Source: an uncultured Bacteroidales bacterium
Lineage (GTDB): Bacteria; Bacteroidota; Bacteroidia; Bacteroidales; P3
Length of the DNA: 17,857 nt
Reading direction: 5' to 3'
Assembly (NCBI GenBank): GCA_947174375.1
Contig: CAMWIS010000018.1
Coordinates: 1-17,857 of the forward strand
Each line of letters opens with the position of its first letter. The stretch's first letter is position 1. The position numbers and the translations under genes are program-made. Below the pieces are notes generated by a model. That model did not search any database, was not told the DNA's origin, and saw only the letters and a list, made by a program, of their open reading frames with translations. Shown here piece after piece: positions 7,601 to 15,291 of the stretch.

Positions 7601-8025
7601 GTCAGTTGGAGAAAGACGGCGCGGTACACACGGCGATAGAGGGACAGGACGTGGAAATCCTGCTGTCGGACGTGGATATCTTTACCGAAGACATCCCCGG
7701 CTGGGCCGTGGCCAACGAAGGCAGCCTGACCGTGGCCTTGGACATGACGCTGGATCAAGCCTTGATTGAAGAAGGCCTGAGCCGCGAACTCGTGAACCGC
7801 ATTCAGAACCTGCGTAAGGACACGGGCCTCGAAGTGACCGACCGGATTAAGGTCAGCCTCCGCTGCCCGTCCGAACTGGCGGCCGCCATTGAACACAATT
7901 TTGACTATATTTGTTCCGAAACACTGGCTGAGACGTTGGACGTCACCGACACCGTTCCCCAAAACGCCGTCAAAATAGAACTGACGGAAACCGTTTCGGC
8001 GGACATCAGCCTTGCCAAAATTTAA
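4672..8025 (+). CDS. ileS: Isoleucyl-tRNA synthetase, eukaryote-like (type 2) form
   Basis: This 1117-residue cytoplasmic class I synthetase charges tRNA-Ile. The first signature is GPPSANGVPGIHHVMAR, where GIHH (residues 56-59) replaces the canonical HIGH. The second is KMSKR at 664-668 (NGNKMSKRLGNAVDP). The long CP1 editing insertion lies between them, with the anticodon-binding domain after about residue 690. The GIHH form and the length of about 1100 residues mark the IleRS2 clade, known in other organisms for low sensitivity to mupirocin. The start at 4672 (MGKYKEYKQLEMPRM) lies after the promoter; an in-frame extension to 4489 would read back across that promoter. It heads the operon with the DksA-like gene, 11 bases downstream. 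Confidence 0.98.
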   Translation: MGKYKEYKQLEMPRMAEEIGAFWEREHIFEQSLKTREGHKPFVFYEGPPSANGVPGIHHVMARTIKDVFCRYKTLRGFQVERKAGWDTHGLPVELGVEKTLGITKEDIGHKISVEEYNQYCRKEVMKYKDLWGELTRKMGYWVNLDDPYITFDNKYIESVWYLLQQLYKKDLLYKGYSIQPYSPAAGTGLSTHELNQPGCYKNVKDNTLTAQFKVVRDAASEKLFAVAKGTPYFLAWTTTPWTLSSNTALCVRKDIDYVAVATFNPYTSEAITVVLCRDRFNAYFPEKNAGLALGDYKPGDKAVPFEILADFKGADLVDMRYEQLLPYAQPTDGDAFRVIHGDYVTTEDGTGIVHIAPSFGADDYKVAKQSGIGSLTLVDKQGRFTAEMGEFAGRFVKPQYEPDYDPKTTEPIDVDIIVKLKKEGLAFKTEKYEHAYPHCWRTDKPILYYPLDSWFIRTTACKARMAELNKTINWKPEATGSGRFGNWLENLVDWNLSRSRFWGIPLPIWATEDRAEMICIGSVAELKAEIDKAIQAGLMTENPLAAFVENDFSKENYDRFDLHRPYVDRITLVSPSGKPMKRESDLIDVWFDSGSMPYAQLHYPFENKERFAQRFPADFIAEGVDQTRGWFFTLHAIATMVFDSVAYRNVVSNGLVLDKNGNKMSKRLGNAVDPFQTIAQYGPDATRWYMMTNAQPWDNLKFDAEGIAEVQRKFFGTLHNTYSFFALYANIDGFTYQEADVPAAQRPEIDRWILSELNTLIRLVTESYEDFEPTRAGRLIQRFIDEHLSNWYVRLSRRRFWKGDYTQDKISAYQTLYTCLMTVAKLASPIAPFFCERLYKDLNEATGKEAFASVHLSDFPVCDPALVDRALETRMQWAQQCCSMVLSLRKRNNLRVRQPLKRIMIPVDDAAFIPQMESVRHLILSEVNVKDMELITETDILTKTIKPNFKALGPKYSKLMKPIAAFIGGMDQAAIRQLEKDGAVHTAIEGQDVEILLSDVDIFTEDIPGWAVANEGSLTVALDMTLDQALIEEGLSRELVNRIQNLRKDTGLEVTDRIKVSLRCPSELAAAIEHNFDYICSETLAETLDVTDTVPQNAVKIELTETVSADISLAKI

Positions 8026-8036
8026 AACGATTCACC

Positions 8037-8459
8037 ATGAGCACGACTAAAAAGGGTCAAACGGAAGAACCGAACACGTTGCGCTATTCAGACCAGGAGT
8101 TGGCCGAATTCAAGGAAATCATCCTGCAGAAACTGGATAAGGCGCGCAACGACCTCGAAATCCTGCGCCAGGCCTATACGAACAACGGCGAGAACGACAT
8201 CAACGACACGTCGCCTACGTTCAAGGTGCTGGAAGAAGGCTATCAGGTGCTTTCCAAAGAGGAGAACGCGCGTCTGGCCGTGCGCCAGCAAAAGTTCATC
8301 GCCTCGTTGGAAGCCGCGCTGGTCCGCATCGAAAACAAGACTTACGGCATCTGCCGCGCCACGGGCAAGCTCATCAGCAAGGAACGCCTGCGCATCGTGC
8401 CCCACGCCACGCTGAGCATAGACGCCAAGCTCAACCAGCATAAGCCGAGCCAGCAATGA
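8037..8459 (+). CDS. TraR/DksA-family protein lacking most zinc ligands
   Basis: This 140-residue protein begins with a coiled-coil-forming helical region (residues about 18-100, YSDQELAEFKEIILQKLDKA... to LEAALVRIENKTYG). The C-terminal segment YGICRATGKLISKERLRIVP is recognisably the DksA zinc-finger region. Only one cysteine is present (Cys106), so the four-cysteine zinc site is degenerate, as is common in Bacteroidota homologues. DksA proteins bind in the secondary channel of RNA polymerase and tune transcription. Whether this form does so is not shown by sequence. Its TGA overlaps the lspA start as ATGA, so the two genes are probably translationally coupled. Confidence 0.9.
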   Translation: MSTTKKGQTEEPNTLRYSDQELAEFKEIILQKLDKARNDLEILRQAYTNNGENDINDTSPTFKVLEEGYQVLSKEENARLAVRQQKFIASLEAALVRIENKTYGICRATGKLISKERLRIVPHATLSIDAKLNQHKPSQQ

Positions 8460-9088
8460 AAAAAAAGCTTTGGATAGCCGGTTTGCTCGTCGTGTTGATA
8501 CTGCTCATCGACCAGGCGAGCAAAATCTGGATTAAACTGCACTTTTGCTTAGGCGAGGAGATAGCGGTATTCTCTTGGTTCAGAATCCATTTCCTCGAAA
8601 ACGAAGGCATGGCGTTCGGTTTCAGCCTCGGCAAAGACGGCGGCAAACTCCTGCTGAGCGTATTGCGGCTGTTGGCCATCGGCGCGCTGGGCTGGTACAC
8701 GGTCCGCCTCGTCCGCCTGGGACATAAACTGACCTATATCCTGCCGTTCGCGTTGATTTTGGCGGGCGCCATCGGCAATATGCTGGACTGCGCCTTCTAC
8801 GGCCTGCTGTTTTCGGACAGTTGGTTCTCGACGGCCGAATTCCTGCCGGAGGGGGGCGGCTACGCGCCTTTCCTGTATGGGCGCGTGGTGGATATGCTCT
8901 ACTTCCCGCTTATCGAAACGACCTACCCGCAATGGGTGCCGTTTGCCGGCGGCCAGGAGCTCGTCTTTTTCCGCCCCGTGTTCAACGTGGCCGACAGCGC
9001 GATTACGGTCGGCTTCATCTGGTTCCTCATCATGCAACTGTTAGGCGCCAAAACCAAGGCGCCCGCTCCCGCCCATGATCTCGATTAA
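8456..9088 (+). CDS. lspA: Lipoprotein signal peptidase (signal peptidase II)
   Basis: This 210-residue inner-membrane aspartyl protease removes signal peptides from prolipoproteins. Hydrophobic helices lie at about 5-20, 66-82, 93-109 and 182-197. Family motifs are DQASK (19-23), NEGMAFG (49-55), GAIGNMLD (104-111), VVDM with catalytic Asp146, and FNVADSA with catalytic Asp180. The GNMLD-to-VVDM segment and the stretch between the two catalytic aspartates are longer than in proteobacterial LspA, giving large periplasmic loops typical of Bacteroidota. The gene overlaps the upstream DksA-like gene by four bases and the downstream ABC-F gene by 14. Confidence 0.96.
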   Translation: MKKKLWIAGLLVVLILLIDQASKIWIKLHFCLGEEIAVFSWFRIHFLENEGMAFGFSLGKDGGKLLLSVLRLLAIGALGWYTVRLVRLGHKLTYILPFALILAGAIGNMLDCAFYGLLFSDSWFSTAEFLPEGGGYAPFLYGRVVDMLYFPLIETTYPQWVPFAGGQELVFFRPVFNVADSAITVGFIWFLIMQLLGAKTKAPAPAHDLD

Positions 9089-11051
9089 CAAACTCTCGGT
9101 CTCCTTTTCGGGCAACACGCTGTTCGACGAGCTGTCGTTCATCATCAAGGACAAAGACCGCATCGGCCTTACCGGCAAGAACGGCGCGGGCAAATCGACG
9201 CTACTCAAGATATTGGCGGGCCGGCAGGAGCCCGACGGCGGCACCATCGTGGTGACGAGCGGGCACGAAATCGGCTATCTGCCGCAGGAGATGATTCCCG
9301 ACTCCAGCCGCAGCGTACTGGACGAGGCCCTGACGGCCTTCGACAAAATCCGCACGCTGGAAGCCACGATCCAACAGTTGACCGATGAGCTGGCCGAACG
9401 CACCGACTACGAATCGGAGGCGTATCACAAACTCATAGACCGGCTTTCCGAAGCCAACGAACGCTTTACGCTGCTCGGCGGCAGCCACCAGGAGGCCGAA
9501 GCCGAAAAAATCCTGTTGGGCTTAGGCTTCCGTCACAGCGACTTCGCCCGCCCGATTACCGAATTCAGCTCCGGCTGGCAGATGCGCGTGGAGTTGGCCA
9601 AAATCCTGCTCAAACGGCCCGAAATCATGCTGTTGGACGAGCCGACCAACCATTTGGACATCGAATCCATCGAATGGTTGGAGGATTTTCTACAGACTTA
9701 CGCCGGCGCGGTCGTCATCGTATCGCACGACCGCAAGTTTTTAGACCACGTGACCAAACGCACGATTGAGATCGTGCTCGGCCATATCGAAGACTACAAC
9801 GTGTCGTATTCCGAATACGTGATCCAACGGGAGGAAAGACGCAGCATCCAACAGAACGCCTACAACAACCAGCAGAAGGAAATCGAAAACATCGAACGCT
9901 TTATCGAACGGTTCCGCTACAAGGCCACGAAGGCGCGCCAGGCGCAGTCGCGGCTCAAACTGTTGGACAAGATGGAGCGCGTGGAGATAGACGAGTTCGA
10001 CCACTCGAGCATCGCGTTCCGTTTTGCGCCCGCCCCCCACTCCGGCCGCGTGGTGCTGCACAGCGAACAGTTGGGCAAATACTACGGCGAGAAAAAAGTC
10101 TTCGAAGGCCTTGACCTGACCGTGGAACGCGGCGAGAAGGTGGCGTTGGTGGGCCGCAACGGCGAAGGCAAGTCCACGTTCTCCAAAATCGCCGTGGGCG
10201 AGATTACCGACTACCGCGGCCACTTTGAATTGGGGCACGCCGTCAAAATAGGCTACTTCGCGCAGAACCAGGCCGCGCTTTTGGACGGCAACAAGACCGT
10301 ATTCGAAACCATAGACGAAATCGCCGTGGGCGAGGTGCGCACGCGCATCCGCAATATTTTAGGCTGTTTCCTGTTTTCGGGCGAAGACACGGAAAAGAAA
10401 GTGAAGGTGCTGTCGGGCGGCGAGAAAACGCGCCTGGCCATCGCCAAACTGCTGCTGGAACCCGTCAACCTGTTGATTTTGGACGAGCCGACCAACCATT
10501 TGGATATGCGCTCCAAGGATATCCTCAAAAACGCGCTGTTGCAATACGACGGCACGTTGGTGGTGGTTTCGCACGACCGCGACTTTCTCGAAGGCCTGAC
10601 GACCAAGGTCTATGAGTTCCGCAACGGCCGCGTGCGCCTGCACCTCGGCGACGTGAACGACTTTTTGGCCGACCGCAAGATTGAACGCCTGCAAGAGTTG
10701 GAGCGCTCCGAACCGGGCAAGGCGGCGACCGCCAAATCGGCACAGCCGAACGCGGGCAAGGCCCAGCCCGAGATGCCGGCCCCCGTCCACAAAGCCGGGT
10801 CGGCCCAGGAACGCGAACAGCAGAAACGGAACGAACGCGAGCTACGCAAAATCCGCAACGCCATCGAGAAATTGGAAGCCGAAATCACGGCTTTGGAAGC
10901 CGAATTGGCGGAGATGGACAAGGTCTTTATCGCCGACGCCGCGCAATGCACGGTGGAGAACTGCCGTATCTACGAAGAAAAGAAAAACAGCGCCGCCCAA
11001 AAAACCGACGAGTGGGCCGCGCTGCAAGAAAAGCTGACGTCGTTATCTTAA
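9075..11051 (+). CDS. ABC-F family ATPase (ribosome-associated, Uup/EttA-like)
   Basis: This 658-residue soluble protein has two ABC domains and no membrane segment. Domain 1 has Walker A GKNGAGKST (34-42), signature SSGWQMRVELAKILL and Walker B LLDEPTNHLD with D188/E189. Domain 2 has GRNGEGKST (360-368), LSGGEKTRLAIAKLLL and LILDEPTNHLD with D470/E471. The inter-domain linker (about 235-310, rich in Arg, Glu and Gln) corresponds to the tRNA-interaction region, and the C-terminus (about 580-658) is a charged coiled coil as in Uup. Such proteins act on translating ribosomes; some give antibiotic resistance, but housekeeping company and a low-key sequence favour a translation-factor role. It is the last gene of the ileS operon. 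Confidence 0.93.
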   Translation: MISINKLSVSFSGNTLFDELSFIIKDKDRIGLTGKNGAGKSTLLKILAGRQEPDGGTIVVTSGHEIGYLPQEMIPDSSRSVLDEALTAFDKIRTLEATIQQLTDELAERTDYESEAYHKLIDRLSEANERFTLLGGSHQEAEAEKILLGLGFRHSDFARPITEFSSGWQMRVELAKILLKRPEIMLLDEPTNHLDIESIEWLEDFLQTYAGAVVIVSHDRKFLDHVTKRTIEIVLGHIEDYNVSYSEYVIQREERRSIQQNAYNNQQKEIENIERFIERFRYKATKARQAQSRLKLLDKMERVEIDEFDHSSIAFRFAPAPHSGRVVLHSEQLGKYYGEKKVFEGLDLTVERGEKVALVGRNGEGKSTFSKIAVGEITDYRGHFELGHAVKIGYFAQNQAALLDGNKTVFETIDEIAVGEVRTRIRNILGCFLFSGEDTEKKVKVLSGGEKTRLAIAKLLLEPVNLLILDEPTNHLDMRSKDILKNALLQYDGTLVVVSHDRDFLEGLTTKVYEFRNGRVRLHLGDVNDFLADRKIERLQELERSEPGKAATAKSAQPNAGKAQPEMPAPVHKAGSAQEREQQKRNERELRKIRNAIEKLEAEITALEAELAEMDKVFIADAAQCTVENCRIYEEKKNSAAQKTDEWAALQEKLTSLS

Positions 11052-12043
11052 TAGTCCCGCATCAACAGACGCGCCGTAAACTGCTTGAGGATTTCCATGG
11101 CCTCCGGCACGATTTCCGACTGCGGAATGGCGTTCAGATGCGCTTCCCCTTCCTTGAACATGGCCTGAATGGCGGCCTCCACATGACGTTTGACGCCGAT
11201 CCGGTCGTAGAGCGACTTGACGAACGCCACTTTCCCGGCCTCCCCATCGGGCTGCGTCGGCGTGGCAAAGGCCGTCTTCAACGCGGCGGCGTCTTCGGCG
11301 GGCAACAGTTCCAAGGCTTTGAGATAGAGGTAGGTCTTTTTGTTCTCGCGGATGTCGCTGCCTATCTTCTTGCCGAACTTGGCTTCGTCGCCATAGAGAT
11401 CCAACAGGTCGTCCTGCAACTGGAACGCCAAGCCGATTTGCGTGCCGAACGCATGGAGGTGCGCCACCGAACCGGCGGGCGCGCCGGCCGCAAGCGCGCC
11501 GATCTGCAAGGCGCCGGCTATCAATACGGCCGTCTTGAGCCGTATCATCTCCATATATTCCGCCATGCTCACTTCCGCCTGCGTTTCAAAATTCATGTCG
11601 TACTGCTGGCCTTCGCACACGCCAACGGCCAAGGCTTCGAACGCCTGCATCACGGCGCGGAGGCTGCCGGCCGGCGCGCCTATCATGAGCCGCACCGCCA
11701 CGGCGAACATCGCGTCCCCGGTCAGGATGGCCGTATTCGTGTCCCACTTCGCGTGCACCGTGGGCTGGCCGCGCCGCATATCGGCATGATCCATCACGTC
11801 GTCGTGCAGGAGCGTGAAGTTATGGAACACCTCCAAGCCGATGGCCGGCCCCAACGTAGCCTGCGCCGAGCCGCCGAACAACTGGCTGGCCATCAAAGCC
11901 AATACGGGACGGATGCGTTTGCCGCCCAAGGCCATAGTATATACAGCCGGTTCGTACAGCCGGAGCGGCGGCCGCTGGAAAGCGGGCAGCTCGGCTATCT
12001 GTTTGTTGACAAGTGCCAGGAGTTGTTCGAATGATTGTGCCAT
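11048..12043 (-). CDS. Short-chain polyprenyl diphosphate synthase (FPP/GGPP type)
   Basis: This 331-residue trans-prenyltransferase condenses isopentenyl diphosphate with allylic diphosphates. The first aspartate-rich motif is HDDVMDHADMRRG (DDxxD at 81-85) and the second is FQLQDDLLDLYGD (211-215). GGKRIRP near the N-terminus is the usual substrate-binding motif. A Phe five residues before the first DDxxD suggests a short product (FPP or GGPP), but this is an inference. I use the ATG at 12043 rather than an upstream TTG. Its stop overlaps the stop of the convergent ABC-F gene by three to four bases. It is the last gene of the tsaC-porT-FAD-rmlA operon, 34 bases after rmlA. Confidence 0.93.
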   Translation of the reverse strand: MAQSFEQLLALVNKQIAELPAFQRPPLRLYEPAVYTMALGGKRIRPVLALMASQLFGGSAQATLGPAIGLEVFHNFTLLHDDVMDHADMRRGQPTVHAKWDTNTAILTGDAMFAVAVRLMIGAPAGSLRAVMQAFEALAVGVCEGQQYDMNFETQAEVSMAEYMEMIRLKTAVLIAGALQIGALAAGAPAGSVAHLHAFGTQIGLAFQLQDDLLDLYGDEAKFGKKIGSDIRENKKTYLYLKALELLPAEDAAALKTAFATPTQPDGEAGKVAFVKSLYDRIGVKRHVEAAIQAMFKEGEAHLNAIPQSEIVPEAMEILKQFTARLLMRDY

Positions 12044-12077
12044 AGCCAATAAGATTTTATCGTCCGCGGGGAAGGTG

Positions 12078-12950
12078 TTATTTCATCCCCTTTTCCAAAA
12101 GATCCAACAGATATTGGCCGTAGCCGCTCTTCATCAGCGGTTCGGCCAAGCGGCGCAACTGCGCGGCATCGATATAGCCCATGCGGTAGGCCACCTCCTC
12201 TATGCAGCCGACCTTCAGGCCCTGCCGCTGTTCGAGCATCCCCACGAACTGCCCCGCCTGCATGAGCGACTCGAACGTGCCCGTGTCGAGCCAGGCCGTG
12301 CCGCGTCCCAGCATCCCCACCTTGAGTTTGCCGGCTTCCAGATAATGGCGGTTCACGTCCGTAATCTCGTATTCGCCCCGTGCGCTGGGCTTGAGATTCC
12401 GCGCCACTTCCACCACCGAGTTGTCGTAGAAATACAGCCCCGGCACGGCGAAATTGGACTTGGGATGCGCCGGCTTTTCCTCTATCGAAATGGCCTGCAT
12501 CTCCGCGTTGAATTCCACCACGCCGTAACGTTCCGGGTCGGAAACGTGATAGGCGAACACCACGCCCCCGTCGGGCTTCGTATTGGCCTGCAACAGCCGC
12601 CCCATGCCCGCGCCGTAGAAGATATTGTCGCCCAAGACCAGGGCCACGTCGTCCGTGCCGATAAAGTCCGCACCGAGGACAAACGCCTGCGCCAAGCCGT
12701 TGGGTACTTCCTGCACCTTGTAAGAGAACCGGCAACCCAGGCTGCGGCCGTCGCCCAACAGCTGTTCGAACTTGGGCAAATCGACCGGCGTGGAGATAAT
12801 CAGGATTTCGCGAATGCCGGCCATCATGAGCGTGGACAGCGGATAATAAATCATGGGTTTGTCGTAAACCGGCATCAGCTGCTTGCTCATGACCAACGTC
12901 AACGGATGCAGGCGCGTGCCCGCACCGCCGGCCAATATAATCCCTTTCAT
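12078..12950 (-). CDS. rmlA: Glucose-1-phosphate thymidylyltransferase
   Basis: This 290-residue protein makes dTDP-glucose from dTTP and glucose-1-phosphate, the first step to dTDP-rhamnose and related sugars. The N-terminus MKGIILAGGAGTRLHPLT carries the nucleotide-binding GGxGTRL motif. KQLMPVYDKPMIYYPLS, VLGDNIFYG, EEKP and GTAWLDTGT follow as in RmlA/RfbA. The ATG at 12950 starts exactly at the conserved N-terminus, 14 bases after the preceding stop; the longer frame upstream lies in the FAD gene. The other rml genes are not in this window, so the sugar pathway is split or continues elsewhere. Confidence 0.97.
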   Translation of the reverse strand: MKGIILAGGAGTRLHPLTLVMSKQLMPVYDKPMIYYPLSTLMMAGIREILIISTPVDLPKFEQLLGDGRSLGCRFSYKVQEVPNGLAQAFVLGADFIGTDDVALVLGDNIFYGAGMGRLLQANTKPDGGVVFAYHVSDPERYGVVEFNAEMQAISIEEKPAHPKSNFAVPGLYFYDNSVVEVARNLKPSARGEYEITDVNRHYLEAGKLKVGMLGRGTAWLDTGTFESLMQAGQFVGMLEQRQGLKVGCIEEVAYRMGYIDAAQLRRLAEPLMKSGYGQYLLDLLEKGMK

Positions 12951-12964
12951 GGCGTTTCTTTTCG

Positions 12965-14545
12965 TTATATATTCAACGAGAGTGCAATCTCCCGTTTCAA
13001 ATTCCACAACAGTTTGTTCGCGCAGTTGACCCCGTCTATGGCCGAGGACGTGATGCCCCCCGCATAGCCGGCGCCCTCGCCGCACGGATATAAATTCTTG
13101 ATCTGTACGTGCTCCATGGTTTCCGGGTTACGCGGCAAGACCACCGTGGACGAGGTGCGCGATTCCAAGCCCACCATCACGGCCTCTTCGGTGTAGAACG
13201 CCGGCCGCTTGGCGCAGAACTCAGACAGGCCCGCCTGCAGGCTGTCGGCGATGAAAGACGGCAGGATGTCGTTCAACAGGGCCGGATAAACGCCCAACGG
13301 ATAGGACGTGGACGGCAGGTTGGCGCTCTCCCGCCCTTTGAGGAAATCCACCATGCGTTGCGCCGGCGCCATAGCCGGGTCCAGGGCCGAAAACTTCTCT
13401 TCCAAAGCCTGCTGGAACTTCAAGCCGGCCAAAGGGCCGTATTCGGCCGCATAGGCCGCCGCGTCCGACTGCCGCACCGTAACGATGATGCCCGCATTGG
13501 CCCAGGGCGAAGCCCGCCGCGAGCCCGACATCCCGTTGACCAAAAAACGGCTCGGGTGCGTCATGGACGGGATAATCATACCGCCCGGACACATACAGAA
13601 CGAGAACACGCCGCGGCCGTTGACCTGCGCGCTGAAACCGTATTCCGCCGGCGGCAACTCCCAGTCGGCGGCCCGCTGGCGGTACTGCATCATGTCGATG
13701 ACCTCCTGCGGATGCTCCAAGCGGACGCCCATCGCCCAATCCTTGCCCTCTATCGCATAGCCGCGCGTATAGAACCATTCGTATATATCTTCGGCCGAGT
13801 GTCCGCAGGCCAATATCACGGCCGCGGCCCGGTACTCCTTACCGTTTTGGTCACGCACGCCGATACAGCGGTTCCCCTCCAACAGAAAATCCTCCACACG
13901 CGTCTCGTAATGCACCTCGCCGCCCACCATCACGATTTCGTTGCGCATCCGTTCCACCACCCGCGGCAACATATCGCTGCCGATATGCGGATGCGCCTCA
14001 TAGGCGATTTCCGGGTTCGCGCCGTAATGAATCAACACGTCGAGGATATGCTGCACGTCGCCGCGCTTGTTGGAGCGCGTGTAGAGCTTGCCGTCCGAGA
14101 AACAGCCCGCGCCGCCCTCGCCGAAACAATAGTTCGACTCCGTATCCAATTCGGCCCGCTGACAGAGGCCGCCCACATCCTTTTTCCGCCTATGCACGTC
14201 GCGCCCCCGCTCCAACAGGATGGGCTTGTGCCCGTTCATGGCCAGCGTATAGGCCGCGAACAGGCCGGCAGGCCCCATGCCCACGACCAAGACCGGCTTG
14301 CCTTTCAACACGGCCGGCAGTTTTAAGTTCTTGAACGGTTTTTGATAGGTATCGGGGGTGGTATATACCCGCATGAACACGCGATAAATCGGAAAACGGG
14401 CACGGCCGTCGATTGACTTGCGTAAAATCTCTATATGCTGTATGTCCTCCGGTTGAACCCCCACGTTGCGCGCCACTTCCTGCTTAAAAGCCAGGGGGCG
14501 GTAAAAACAACGCGAGCGGATCGGTAACTCTATTTCTTGAATCAT
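12965..14545 (-). CDS. FAD-dependent dehydrogenase (COG2509-like)
   Basis: This 526-residue flavoprotein has a small N-terminal domain (about 1-80, IELPIRSRCFYRPLAFKQEV...) and a Rossmann FAD site VLVVGMGPAGLFAAYTLAMN with GMGPAG at 89-94, ending in a conserved Glu-Arg (LLERGRDV). Further family motifs are NYCFGEGGAGCFSDGKLYTR, VILACGHSAEDIYEW, FCMCPGGMII, and a C-terminal FAD-contact region LYPCGEGAGYAGGITSSAIDG. This is a conserved but poorly characterised family of predicted dehydrogenases. The substrate is unknown. The gene begins nine bases after porT and is followed by rmlA. Confidence 0.93.
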   Translation of the reverse strand: MIQEIELPIRSRCFYRPLAFKQEVARNVGVQPEDIQHIEILRKSIDGRARFPIYRVFMRVYTTPDTYQKPFKNLKLPAVLKGKPVLVVGMGPAGLFAAYTLAMNGHKPILLERGRDVHRRKKDVGGLCQRAELDTESNYCFGEGGAGCFSDGKLYTRSNKRGDVQHILDVLIHYGANPEIAYEAHPHIGSDMLPRVVERMRNEIVMVGGEVHYETRVEDFLLEGNRCIGVRDQNGKEYRAAAVILACGHSAEDIYEWFYTRGYAIEGKDWAMGVRLEHPQEVIDMMQYRQRAADWELPPAEYGFSAQVNGRGVFSFCMCPGGMIIPSMTHPSRFLVNGMSGSRRASPWANAGIIVTVRQSDAAAYAAEYGPLAGLKFQQALEEKFSALDPAMAPAQRMVDFLKGRESANLPSTSYPLGVYPALLNDILPSFIADSLQAGLSEFCAKRPAFYTEEAVMVGLESRTSSTVVLPRNPETMEHVQIKNLYPCGEGAGYAGGITSSAIDGVNCANKLLWNLKREIALSLNI

Positions 14546-14554
14546 AATGACAAA

Positions 14555-15289
14555 CTACTCAAAAGTGATGTTGAACTGAAACATTTTGGAGGTCAACCGC
14601 TCGATGCGGTCGGTATAAATGTTGTCCTCCCGTATCAACAAGTCCAACATACCGAAATACATCTTGAGTTCCAAGGCGATTTTATTGTTGAACGGCAGAT
14701 AAAACTCCCAGCCCACGCCCACGTTAAACCCGACGTCGTGCTTGTTCAGTTTCATCTCGTATTCCTCTTCCGCCACCTCGCGCTGCCGCTTGGTCAACGA
14801 AGCCAGGTCGGCCGTATATTTAACGCCGGCCAGCACATACGGGCGGGAATTGACCAAACGCTTGGCCTTCCATTTGAAATCCAACGGCAGTTCCACGAAA
14901 ATGCTCTCGATGATTTTCTTTTCCTGCACCATTTCCGGGTCGGAGGGACGTTTATAAGTATATATTAAATCCCGCTGACCCAACGAGAACGTGGGGATGA
15001 AGCGTAAATCCAAATAACGCGCCAAACGCAGGTTTGTGACGACGCCCACCGAAAAACCAGGGTTCATCTTATGGTTGATGCCGAACAGGCTGTCGCCCGG
15101 CAGCCCCAGGTTGTCGGTCTTCATCGTAAAGTTCATCGTATTGACGCCCAACAGAAAACCGAAATGGAACAACTGCTCGTCGTACTTCGGGTTATAGGGT
15201 ACGGCCTGATACTTCCGCCCCGCCTGCAACGGCTGCGCCAGGCAGAGGCTCAACACGATCAAACCGATTATCCAACGCCCTTTCCCCAT
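14555..15289 (-). CDS. porT: PorT-family outer-membrane protein of type IX secretion
   Basis: This 244-residue protein has a signal peptide (MGKGRWIIGLIVLSLCLAQPLQA). The remainder alternates short amphipathic strands typical of a small outer-membrane barrel (FHFGFLLGVNTMNFTM, GFSVGVVTNLRLARYLDLRF, SIFVELPLDFKWKA, VGFNVGVGWEFYLPF), ending in Phe-Glu (FNITFE). The FGFLLGVNTMNF start, length and order match PorT, which is required for type IX secretion in Porphyromonas and relatives. It starts two bases after the tsaC stop and is followed nine bases later by the FAD dehydrogenase. Other PorT-like barrels exist, so the specific role is very likely rather than certain. Confidence 0.87.
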   Translation of the reverse strand: MGKGRWIIGLIVLSLCLAQPLQAGRKYQAVPYNPKYDEQLFHFGFLLGVNTMNFTMKTDNLGLPGDSLFGINHKMNPGFSVGVVTNLRLARYLDLRFIPTFSLGQRDLIYTYKRPSDPEMVQEKKIIESIFVELPLDFKWKAKRLVNSRPYVLAGVKYTADLASLTKRQREVAEEEYEMKLNKHDVGFNVGVGWEFYLPFNNKIALELKMYFGMLDLLIREDNIYTDRIERLTSKMFQFNITFE

Positions 15290-15291
15290 AC

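Noticed and set aside
4627..7962. A 1111-codon minus-strand ORF opposite ileS
   Set aside because: It is the antisense shadow of a GC-rich gene; its translation is repetitive in His, Val and Arg with no domain, whereas ileS is unmistakable on the + strand.
9630..10505. A near-identical stretch of about 26 bases occurring twice in the ABC-F gene (around 9634 and 10479)
   Set aside because: Both encode the Walker B LDEPTNHLD motif of the two ATPase domains; conservation and codon bias explain it.
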